The notes beneath the pieces were generated by a model that saw nothing but the letters and a program-made list of their open reading frames with translations, was not told the origin of the DNA and did not search any database. The position numbers were made by a program, and so were the translations under genes. Positions 17,026 to 24,196 of a stretch of 64,000 nt of DNA are shown piece by piece; position 1 is the stretch's first letter; each line of letters starts with the position of its first letter. Source of the DNA: Clostridia bacterium. GTDB taxonomy: Bacteria > Bacillota > Clostridia > Acetivibrionales > DSM-2933. The stretch spans positions 124,001 to 188,000 of the forward strand of contig JAOABQ010000099.1 of the NCBI GenBank assembly GCA_026418275.1. The letters run 5' to 3'.

Positions 17026-18200
17026 ATCCTTTGAATCTGAATATTTGCCTGAAAGCTTTTCTTTACAATTAGAGTGGCAATAGTAATCAGTAAAAGTCCA
17101 GTACCGTAAATCGCAAATAGCATCTGAAAACTTGATGCTGCAACAATTCTCCCACCTATTGCTGTCCCAATTCCCCCACTACACATAAAGAAGAATGCTA
17201 CGAGCGATGTTGCATAGCTTCTTTCTCTTGCTGCGAATTCCGTAGCAATTGTGATAAAAGTTGAATGTACCATCATAAACCCAAATCCCATTAATCCAAC
17301 AGCAATGATGATAAGCGGTAAAAAACTTCCCATCGTAACCAATAATATATCTGCAATACATGCAAGACCAAGGCCTATTGCTGCTGTTTTTTTACGGCCT
17401 ATCTTTGCAGCTATCTTTCCTGAGTTTCTTCCTGCAAACAGTGCCATTATGCCAAAAGCAGTCATGACCATACCAATTGCAAAATTATTTATTTCAAAGG
17501 CTTGTTTTAAAAAGCCACCAAGGAAGGAAAAGGAACCTAGCAAGAAAACCCCTTCAAATACAACTAATAAATAAATCTTTGCGCTGGAAGGGTTTTTCAA
17601 AACATTTATATATGGCATCAGAGCCTTGCTTTCTTTATTTTGGATTGAAGGTATCTTTCTGCCTATTGTAAAAAGTAAGAGGGAAGATAACACAGCAAGC
17701 CCTGCATAGACACCAAAGACCCCTCGCCAATTCAGAAAATATGCAATAGAACCACCAATCGCCATACTGAGACCCTGACCTAACATCGATATACCCATGA
17801 ATGATCCAATAGCTGATTGCCTTTCTTCCATTGGAAACAAATCACCGATTAGGGCAAAAGATACTGGCATGATTGAAGCCGCAAACATTCCCGTTAATGC
17901 TCTGTAAAAAGCCAAGTCGGGAATAGCGAAAGCAAATGCACAAAGTGCAGTAGCTATTGTAAAAATCGAAATTGAGAATGTGATAACCTGCCTCTTTCCG
18001 AAACGTTCTGCAAGGTAGCCAAATAGTAACTGAAACAATCCAAAAGGCAACATGTAAGCAGTAATTACAACGGAAGCTGTTGCAACATTCACATTTAAGT
18101 CCTGAGCAATTGAAGGCAAAATAGGCGAAACCACCCAATTGTCTGCCATAGTTACAAAACCCGCAAATCCAAGTATCAATAAAATTTTCTTCTTATCCAT
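17022..18200 (-). CDS. Major facilitator superfamily exporter
   Basis: A 392-residue MFS transporter with twelve predicted membrane segments and the loop 2-3 motif FGYLAERFGKRQVI. It is the second gene of the arsR-arsP-arsM unit, so its substrate is likely an arsenical, but no ArsJ-type partner (GAPDH) is encoded nearby, which argues against the 1-arseno-3-phosphoglycerate system. Similarity to a known arsenical MFS exporter such as ArsK cannot be judged without a search. Confidence 0.85.
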   Translation of the reverse strand: MDKKKILLILGFAGFVTMADNWVVSPILPSIAQDLNVNVATASVVITAYMLPFGLFQLLFGYLAERFGKRQVITFSISIFTIATALCAFAFAIPDLAFYRALTGMFAASIMPVSFALIGDLFPMEERQSAIGSFMGISMLGQGLSMAIGGSIAYFLNWRGVFGVYAGLAVLSSLLLFTIGRKIPSIQNKESKALMPYINVLKNPSSAKIYLLVVFEGVFLLGSFSFLGGFLKQAFEINNFAIGMVMTAFGIMALFAGRNSGKIAAKIGRKKTAAIGLGLACIADILLVTMGSFLPLIIIAVGLMGFGFMMVHSTFITIATEFAARERSYATSLVAFFFMCSGGIGTAIGGRIVAASSFQMLFAIYGTGLLLITIATLIVKKSFQANIQIQRM

Positions 18201-18262
18201 AAGTACCTACCTCCCTAAAATAGCGATAATCTTGCCGCCAACTTTATTCCCCAAAAACCTCT

Positions 18263-18577
18263 TCATTTTGAAAATGAAGACTTTGTTTCTTCAATCTGTC
18301 GAAGAATAATTGCTTCGGCCAGATCAATCATTTCATAAACTTCTTTATTTCTAATTGAATATAAAACCCTTGCTCCATCCCTTCTGTTGTCAACAATGCC
18401 TTGATTTTTCAATACTGTAAGGTGTTGAGAAGTATTAGATTGCTCAGAATCAAGATTGGGAAGAATGTCACAAACGCACATCTCACCAGTCCTTAACAAC
18501 CTCACTATTTGAATTCTCGTTGGATGCGCCAAAGCTTTGAATACATTTGATATAAGTTGATTTCCCATGTTTGACAT
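18263..18577 (-). CDS. arsR: ArsR family arsenite-responsive repressor (fourth)
   Basis: A predicted 104-residue ArsR. The ATG at 18577 has GAGGTG upstream; a longer in-frame reading would cover the promoter. It carries GEMCVCDILPNL, the CVC As(III) site, and a recognition helix SNTSQHLTVLKNQGI. It heads the methylarsenical unit (MFS, small protein, arsP, ferredoxin, thioredoxins, ccdA, arsM). The perfect consensus promoter and inverted repeat upstream indicate autoregulation. Confidence 0.93.
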   Translation of the reverse strand: MSNMGNQLISNVFKALAHPTRIQIVRLLRTGEMCVCDILPNLDSEQSNTSQHLTVLKNQGIVDNRRDGARVLYSIRNKEVYEMIDLAEAIILRQIEETKSSFSK

Positions 18578-18602
18578 TTTATCACCTCTTAATATATCTC
18601 TA

Positions 18603-18660
18603 ATATTAGAAAAATCTAATATACTAATTTCATTATATAAGTTTCCATTATTCTTGTCAA
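18603..18660 (-). promoter_or_regulatory. Consensus promoter and operator of the arsR-arsP-arsM unit
   Basis: Minus strand: -35 TTGACA at 18660-18655, 17-base spacer, -10 TATAAT at 18637-18632. Downstream, ATATTAGA (18603-18610) and TCTAATAT (18615-18622) are a perfect 8-bp inverted repeat with an AAAA spacer. The sequence differs from the CATATGC-type operators, so a different ArsR should bind it. Confidence 0.85.
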
Positions 18661-18809
18661 TGATATCTAAATAAAAAACTCCCAGGCTTTCCCTTGGAGT
18701 TAGTAAATTCATTTATAGTTTAACAGCTACCTCTCTACATGTAAGTACCATTTTTCTCTTTCCTGTTTTCTATGAAGTATTTGTAATACCCATTGCTATT
18801 CTCCCAAGC

Positions 18810-19082
18810 TTAGCCACAACACGAAGGAGCATCGTCCTGAATAATTAACTCGCCATCTTCTACAGCCAGTGTTACTTTTTCCACCCTTGCTTTTACTTGG
18901 TCATCCATCATCACGGAAATGCCATCGATTGAAACAGCACTGTCACCTGCTTTCAGTTTTATAGGTACAAAGTTTAAAGATGTACCACAACAGGATTTTT
19001 TAAGTACTACCTGCAAGCAATCGCAATTGTTAGAAGCTAACGCATCTGTAATTAGTAACTTTGCTTCATCAGAAATTTTCAT
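18810..19082 (-). CDS. HesB-like small CC-motif protein
   Basis: A 90-residue protein that resembles A-type Fe-S carriers in its first and last thirds (MKISDEAKLLITDAL, then an all-beta middle). Cysteines are NNCDC (20, 22), KKSCCGTS (31-32) and the C-terminal SCCG, not the standard A-type set. It may belong to the group annotated as CC/Se-motif proteins in Clostridia, where a Cys can be selenocysteine; here both are plain Cys codons. Function is unknown; a metal(loid)-binding role fits the neighbours. Confidence 0.65.
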   Translation of the reverse strand: MKISDEAKLLITDALASNNCDCLQVVLKKSCCGTSLNFVPIKLKAGDSAVSIDGISVMMDDQVKARVEKVTLAVEDGELIIQDDAPSCCG

Positions 19083-19116
19083 TTTAAATTACCTCCATTT
19101 TCTTAAACAAACCAAA

Positions 19117-19308
19117 TCAATAAACATTGGTTCCCTTTCCTATTAATGCAAGCCCAATAGGAATAGCCGATTCTACACGGATATATAAAGGCATACCAAT
19201 TAGTGCTACAACAAAGACAGCAAAAGGATTATCTCGTCCTGCAACACTTGCCAGAAGATCAGTAGGCATATAACCATAAATGGCTGCTCCAATCGCAACA
19301 CCTACATA
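19117..19308 (-). pseudogene. Remnant of an ArsP-like permease
   Basis: An open stretch of about 63 codons without a start or the N-terminal 250 residues of a permease. It aligns by eye to the end of the intact ArsP in this window: IGAAIYGYMP for IGAAIHNWIP, ALIGMPLYIRVESAIPIGLALIGKG for TFVGVPMYADIFGTLPIAEALVSKG. An in-frame TAA precedes it. The membrane helices after this point are missing too. Clear relic of a second permease gene. Confidence 0.8.
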
Positions 19309-19512
19309 TTAAACCACTTCAAAATATGCAAATCCACCACCAAGGGTTGTTGTACTATACCATAATTTAAGATCTATTTTCTCTATACACCCTGCGGAGG
19401 TTTCAGCGGCTACAGCCCTAATAATTAAAGCCTGTTGCTACACAATATTATGGATCACGCAGCCGCATTGAACCTATTACTTGACACCATACCTTTGTCA
19501 AAGTTGCCCAAA
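19309..19512 (-). other. Degenerate non-coding stretch
   Basis: Between the permease relic and the HMA gene no intact gene is seen. A short open frame upstream of the TAA at 19309-19311 reads KIDLKLWYSTTTLGGGFAYF, in the same frame as the relic, and may be debris of the same or a neighbouring gene. It is closed upstream by a TAG after about 42 codons. No strong promoter or hairpin was found. Confidence 0.5.
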
Positions 19513-19764
19513 TTAACGCGTTGGTAGAAGCTCTGCCTTTGCTCCACCTTTGGAAATCGCTTTCAGAATTTCTTCAGTAGTAACCAGTGCAGGGTCATAG
19601 CTGATTTTCATCTTGAAAGTGACGGGGTTTAGGTTGAAGCTATTCACTCCTTTTAGTTTTTTAAGCTGCTTCTCTACAATTTGCCCCTCGCAAGCGCAAC
19701 TCAATCCTTGGAGTTGGAGGTTAATGGTCGTAAATCCTTGTTCGTCGTTGTTTTCGTTTTTCAT
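19513..19764 (-). CDS. HMA-domain metal chaperone with CxC site
   Basis: An 83-residue single HMA (ferredoxin-like) domain. The metal site is GLSCACEGQ with Cys23 and Cys25, a CxC in place of the usual CxxC. The helix EGQIVEKQLKKLKGV and strand KMKISYDP are typical. It lies 62 bp after the CSC-type P1B ATPase gene, whose own N-terminal HMA-like domain lacks cysteines; the two probably work as chaperone and pump. Confidence 0.88.
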   Translation of the reverse strand: MKNENNDEQGFTTINLQLQGLSCACEGQIVEKQLKKLKGVNSFNLNPVTFKMKISYDPALVTTEEILKAISKGGAKAELLPTR

Positions 19765-19826
19765 TGTTTTAAATCTCCTTTTTTATTATTTATTTACCAA
19801 ACTTCTTGTTTATGGTTTTGCTATGA

Positions 19827-21971
19827 TTACAGGGTCTTATTCTTCCATGTCAATAGCCTGAGGGCATTGAAAATCACAAAGACTGCGCTGGCTTCGTTAA
19901 GGAGCAGCCCCATGACCAGCCCAAGGTAGCCCAGAACTGCCATAACGATCATAAAAGCGACGTTGACCAGCGATACAACGATGTTTTGTTTGATCGTGTT
20001 TATCGCTCGTCTGCTAAGCCCGCGTAGATAAGCGATTTTGCCTAAGTCGTCGGACATCAGAACCACATCACCTGCCTCGATAGCGATATCCGATCCCGCA
20101 GCACCCATTGCTATACCGACGTTGGATACAGCCATTGCAGGAGCGTCATTGATGCCATCTCCGACCATAGCCACTGATCCAAATTCCTCCCTCAGTTTTC
20201 TGAGAGTATCGACCTTGCCTGTAGGAAGTAGCCCTGCATAATATTCATCCACACCGGCCATTTCAGCGATGGCTTTGGCGCATCGCTCGTTGTCGCCGGT
20301 CAGCATTACCGTCCGAATACCGGCCTTCTTCAACTGCTGCAATGATTTTTTAGTTTCTGGTCTTATCTTATCAGCAATGGCCAGCAAGCCGAGCAGAACG
20401 CCGTCCCTGCTCATCACGACGACGGTTTTACCTTGACTCTCCAACACTGCGACATCTTCCTGAACCTTTTCCATAGATACACCCAGTTCCTGCTGAAACC
20501 GAGGGTTACTTATCACATAGCGGCGTCCACCTATCGTTGCCTGTAACCCGAAACCGGATTTCTCCTCGAAGTCCTCCACCGTCAGATCATTGGAGAAACT
20601 ATCGCTTTCCTTCGCCTTCCTAACGATTGCGGCTGAGATAGGATGCCCTGATTTCGATTCGATGCCTCCTGCCAAACTTAGTAATTCCTCTTCTAAAATG
20701 CCGTTTAAGCATTTGACATCCGTGACCTCCGGCCTTCCTATGGTTAGTGTTCCGGTTTTATCAAAGGCGATTACCTTAACCTTGTCAACAACCTCCAGAT
20801 AGGTGCCGCCCTTGAAGATCGTTCCGTTACGTGCGGCGTTAGCCATTCCTGCAACCACGGCCACGGGTACCGAAATGGCAAGCCCACAGGAACACGACAC
20901 CACGAACACGACCAACCCCCGGTATATGAACGGATACCAATCCTGCCCAAAGAACAGCGGCGGAATCGTGGCTACCAAAACCCCAAGAATGAACATTAAC
21001 GGGGTATAGTATTGACTGAATTTCTCGGCAAAGGTCTGGTAGGAAGTCTTCTCGGCCTGCGCTTCCTCGACTGAACTGATAACCTTGGAGAGCATCGTCT
21101 CGTCCACAGGCTTATCGACTTGTACCTCCAATGACCCGTTCTGGTTGATGGTTCCGGCAAAGACATCATCGCCAACCTGCTTCTGTTCCGGGATAGATTC
21201 CCCAGTGACCGCTGCCTGATCTACGAAAGAACTACCATGGACGACTGTCCCGTCAACAGGTATTTTTTCTCCCGGTCTGACTACAACAATATTCCCAACC
21301 TCTATATCCTCGGTAGACATTATCACTTCTTTGCCATCTTTTTTTACAAGTGCTTCTTTCGGCATCAAAGCTACGAGCGAACTGATTGCCCCCCTTGCCT
21401 TATCTACAGCATAGGATTCGAGCACATCGCCCAGCGAATAGACGAATATCAGTATCGATGCTTCCGACCACATCCCCAGTATCATTGCTCCGCCTGCTCC
21501 TATGAGCATGAGGAGATGAATGGTGAAGGTGAAGTTAATCAAAGCGCGGATTGCTTTGCGGGCCGGATAAAAGACTCCGATGGCTACGGCGAGAACAAAT
21601 AACCCATTATAGAGCAGCGCCGGAGCGCCCATGAGGTACTGGGCAGCAAACCCGATAAGTGTGACCAGACCACAGCCGTAGAGAGCCAACTGCTGCTTTT
21701 CTCTCCACCAGGAACTTCGTTCCTTGCGGGTCTGCACCAAAGAAGCGTTCATACCCGTCTCGGGAATCGATCTGATGATGTCCTGAACTGTAACTTGGGC
21801 TGGGTCGTAGAAAACACGGACCTGTTTGGAGATGGTGTCAACATCATAGCTCTCTACGCCTGCAAGAGAGCCAAGCTTCTTGTCTATCAGGCTTGCCTCG
21901 TTAGAACTATCCATGCCATCAATATTAAGGGTTATTGCTTCTGTGTGTCGTTTATTTTCCTGTTCTTGCAT
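19827..21971 (-). CDS. P1B-type metal ATPase with CSC motif and cysteine-free HMA domain
   Basis: A 714-residue metal-transporting P-type ATPase. Residues 10-82 form an HMA-like domain in which the metal loop reads GMDSSNE, so both cysteines are lost. The membrane motif is VVSCSCGLAISVP (Cys360 and Cys362), a CSC in place of CPC. The remaining machinery is intact: TGES, FDKTGTLT (Asp404), GHP, MLTGDN and GDGINDAPAM. The DNA of this gene is visibly richer in G+C than the flanking ars and marR genes, which suggests separate acquisition. Start codon is 2 bp from the marR stop. The substrate is not assignable from the motif. Confidence 0.93.
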   Translation of the reverse strand: MQEQENKRHTEAITLNIDGMDSSNEASLIDKKLGSLAGVESYDVDTISKQVRVFYDPAQVTVQDIIRSIPETGMNASLVQTRKERSSWWREKQQLALYGCGLVTLIGFAAQYLMGAPALLYNGLFVLAVAIGVFYPARKAIRALINFTFTIHLLMLIGAGGAMILGMWSEASILIFVYSLGDVLESYAVDKARGAISSLVALMPKEALVKKDGKEVIMSTEDIEVGNIVVVRPGEKIPVDGTVVHGSSFVDQAAVTGESIPEQKQVGDDVFAGTINQNGSLEVQVDKPVDETMLSKVISSVEEAQAEKTSYQTFAEKFSQYYTPLMFILGVLVATIPPLFFGQDWYPFIYRGLVVFVVSCSCGLAISVPVAVVAGMANAARNGTIFKGGTYLEVVDKVKVIAFDKTGTLTIGRPEVTDVKCLNGILEEELLSLAGGIESKSGHPISAAIVRKAKESDSFSNDLTVEDFEEKSGFGLQATIGGRRYVISNPRFQQELGVSMEKVQEDVAVLESQGKTVVVMSRDGVLLGLLAIADKIRPETKKSLQQLKKAGIRTVMLTGDNERCAKAIAEMAGVDEYYAGLLPTGKVDTLRKLREEFGSVAMVGDGINDAPAMAVSNVGIAMGAAGSDIAIEAGDVVLMSDDLGKIAYLRGLSRRAINTIKQNIVVSLVNVAFMIVMAVLGYLGLVMGLLLNEASAVFVIFNALRLLTWKNKTL

Positions 21972-21973
21972 TA

Positions 21974-22411
21974 TTATCCCTCCTTAAAACTCTGTAAAGC
22001 ATCTACAAGCACAATTAATGATTCGCGAATCTGATCAACTTTTTGGGGTTCAATTCCCTTTAAAATGTTATATAGATTTAAAGTGTAATAGTTAATAATC
22101 CCAGCTAAAGTTTCGATACCTTTTTCTGTTGTCAATACACAGCATACTCGCCCATCAATCGGGGAATTCATCCGTATAACATACCCTTTGTTTTCTAAAC
22201 GGTCTATTATTTTGCTTGCTCCGCTTTTTGTAAAGTTAATCGCATTACCTACTTCTTGAATTGTAATTTCTTTGCATTCATTAATTTTTTTTAGTGCCAT
22301 AAATTCAACCAAAGATAAGTCACCACAACATTCTCCATTGAACCCTCGACTTCCAAAATGCCAAGATATTTCCTGAATTAGGTTGTAAATATCTATTATT
22401 TCTTTATTCAT
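21974..22411 (-). CDS. MarR family regulator with Cys pairs
   Basis: A 145-residue MarR-type winged-helix protein. The helix region reads TIQEVGNAINFTKSGASKIIDRLENKGYV and the wing MNSPIDGRVCCVLT. Vicinal cysteines occur at GECCGD (28-29) and GRVCC, so sensing of a thiol-reactive metal or metalloid is plausible. It heads the unit with the CSC-type ATPase and HMA chaperone. Two copies of a near-palindrome flank its -10 box, so it should repress its own operon. Confidence 0.9.
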   Translation of the reverse strand: MNKEIIDIYNLIQEISWHFGSRGFNGECCGDLSLVEFMALKKINECKEITIQEVGNAINFTKSGASKIIDRLENKGYVIRMNSPIDGRVCCVLTTEKGIETLAGIINYYTLNLYNILKGIEPQKVDQIRESLIVLVDALQSFKEG

Positions 22412-22434
22412 TGCCCACCTTCTCTCAAAATCAA

Positions 22435-22490
22435 ATAGTTTCCACCGTCAACTACCATTATAATCCGCAATAGTTTCCGCTGTCAACTAT
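22435..22490 (-). promoter_or_regulatory. Promoter with two MarR-type operator copies
   Basis: Minus strand: -35 TTGACA at 22486-22481, 18-base spacer, -10 TATAAT at 22462-22457. Two copies of ATAGTTTCCRCYGTCAACTA (plus-strand reading) lie at 22435-22454 and 22470-22490, 35 bp apart. Each has inverted ends (ATAGTT / AACTAT). One covers the -35 and the other lies just past the -10, an arrangement suited to repression. Confidence 0.8.
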
Positions 22491-22554
22491 TATATTATAT
22501 GATTTTACTCTTCAAATGTTCGTATTTTGCTGCATAACTTTTTTCATCTAACCC

Positions 22555-22598
22555 AAAAAAGGCCCACAAGACTTTTGTTTTAAGTCTTGTGGGCCTTT
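22555..22598 (-). terminator. Rho-independent terminator after the recombinase genes
   Basis: GGCCCACAAGACT (22561-22573) pairs perfectly with AGTCTTGTGGGCC (22583-22595), a 13-bp stem extended to 16 bp by A-T pairs. On the minus strand it is followed by a T6 tract at 22560-22555. It lies 9 bp after the stop of the serine recombinase and ends prophage transcription at this side. Confidence 0.9.
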
Positions 22599-22606
22599 CG
22601 CCATTT

Positions 22607-24196
22607 CTATATATTCCAATCTAGTTCCAATCCATCCTTGAAGACAAATGTAATCTGATTCTCCGAATTCACCTTTACTGCTTCAATGCATGAATGCCAA
22701 AGTTCCTCATCAAACTCAGATAGTAGTGTATCCCCCCTCCCAAGCAGATTAATAAAGGCTCCAATACTTTCTTTTTTTGCGTTTCTCTCTTGCCGTTTGT
22801 TGCTATTTTCCTCAATCCCTCTTTTTATATCTTCGTAGCGTTCAATCAGCCCAGTGTAGCGGTTCTGATATTCAGCTTGATTAAGCGCAGTACTTGCATT
22901 CTCTTCAACACATTTTCTAATAAGCTCTGCTACAATCTCATATTCGTTTTGAAGCCTGGCGCTCTCCTTGTCAAGCCTCGAGGTGTCGGTCAGAGTTTTA
23001 ATTATTGCTTCATATCCTTTTAAAATTTCATCCTTGTTTTCAAGCAGACTGTTAAATGCTTCGAGAAACGCCACTTTAATGTTATTCTCATAGAGGTGCG
23101 GTGTTTTGCATTTTTCTTCATTTTTAAACTTGTGGTTGCATTGCCAGATGACTCTGCGGTATTTGCTTGTGGAGTGCCATACTTTACTGCCATAGAAGCT
23201 ACCACACTTTCCGCAGACAATCTTACCCGAAAAGCATCCACTGCCAGTCTTATATCCTTTGGCATTCTTCCTTTTTCTAAGTTCATGCTGTGCAAGGTCA
23301 AATACCTCCGGGGAAATAATTGCCGGGTGACTGTTTTCAACATAATACTGCGGAATCTCACCCTCGTTGACCTTCTTTCTCTTTGTCAAAAAATCGACTG
23401 TGAAGGTCTTTTGGAGCATTGCATCTCCCTTATACTTTTCATTTTGGAGAATGCTTGTAATTGTACTGGACTGCCATACATCCTTGCCGGAAGGTGTAGG
23501 AATTCTTTCTTTCGTGAGATATCTTGCAATACCAGAATGGGTTTTACCCTCAAGGAACATCTTATAAATCAATCTGACAGTTTCAGCTTCCTTCTCAACA
23601 ATTTCAGGCAACCCATCGTCACCCTTTTTATAACCCAGGAACTGACCGTATGGGAGCATCAGTTTTCCATCAGCAAAGCGTTTTCTATGGCCCCAAGTGA
23701 CATTTTCTGAAATGCTACGGCTCTCCTCCTGCGCTAATGAGCTCATGATCGTTATCAACAGTTCTCCCTTGCTGTCGAGAGTATAGATGTTCTCCTTTTC
23801 AAAGTAAACCTCCACTCCTTTTTCCTTTAGCTGTCTTACTGTAGTGAGGGTGTCCACGGTATTTCTTGCAAACCTCGATACGGATTTAGTTATAATAAGA
23901 TCGATTTTACCCTCTAAAGCATCTGCAATCATTCTGTTAAAGCCATCACGTTTTTTTGTGCTGGTGGCTGAAATACCCTCATCGGTGTAGATTTCTATAA
24001 AAGTCCAAGCAGGATTTGATTGGATATGCCTAGTATAATAATCAACCTGCGCCTCATAGCTTGAAAGTTGTTCATCATTGTCAGTAGAAACCCTTGCATA
24101 GGCTGCAACTCTTTTCAATGAAGTAGTTCCAGCAACTGCTGTGGCTAATCGTCCTGCCGTAGGCGGTATTACAGTTACTGCTCTTGTTGTTCGCAT
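22607..24196 (-). CDS. Large serine recombinase (integrase), second of pair
   Basis: A 529-residue large serine recombinase. The resolvase domain starts with VAAYARVSTDNDEQLSSYEAQ with nucleophile Ser37. The middle recombinase domain and a zinc ribbon (CGKCGSFYGSKVW with WQCNHKF) follow, then a coiled-coil region rich in Glu/Lys. Start ATG has GGGGG upstream and lies inside the end of the preceding recombinase gene (22-bp overlap), so the two are co-translated. A strong terminator follows. It likely catalyses prophage integration or excision. Confidence 0.95.
   Translation of the reverse strand: MRTTRAVTVIPPTAGRLATAVAGTTSLKRVAAYARVSTDNDEQLSSYEAQVDYYTRHIQSNPAWTFIEIYTDEGISATSTKKRDGFNRMIADALEGKIDLIITKSVSRFARNTVDTLTTVRQLKEKGVEVYFEKENIYTLDSKGELLITIMSSLAQEESRSISENVTWGHRKRFADGKLMLPYGQFLGYKKGDDGLPEIVEKEAETVRLIYKMFLEGKTHSGIARYLTKERIPTPSGKDVWQSSTITSILQNEKYKGDAMLQKTFTVDFLTKRKKVNEGEIPQYYVENSHPAIISPEVFDLAQHELRKRKNAKGYKTGSGCFSGKIVCGKCGSFYGSKVWHSTSKYRRVIWQCNHKFKNEEKCKTPHLYENNIKVAFLEAFNSLLENKDEILKGYEAIIKTLTDTSRLDKESARLQNEYEIVAELIRKCVEENASTALNQAEYQNRYTGLIERYEDIKRGIEENSNKRQERNAKKESIGAFINLLGRGDTLLSEFDEELWHSCIEAVKVNSENQITFVFKDGLELDWNI

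Noticed and set aside
17022..18200. Assignment of the MFS gene as arsJ
   Set aside because: ArsJ works with an adjacent GAPDH gene that makes its substrate; no such gene is present in the unit.
22491..22560. Search for the attachment core next to the recombinase genes
   Set aside because: The other prophage end is outside the window, so no direct repeat can be compared; any core call would be a guess.
23096..23710. 204-codon plus-strand frame opposite the serine recombinase
   Set aside because: Shadow frame with hydrophobic low-complexity translation; the minus-strand recombinase is clear.
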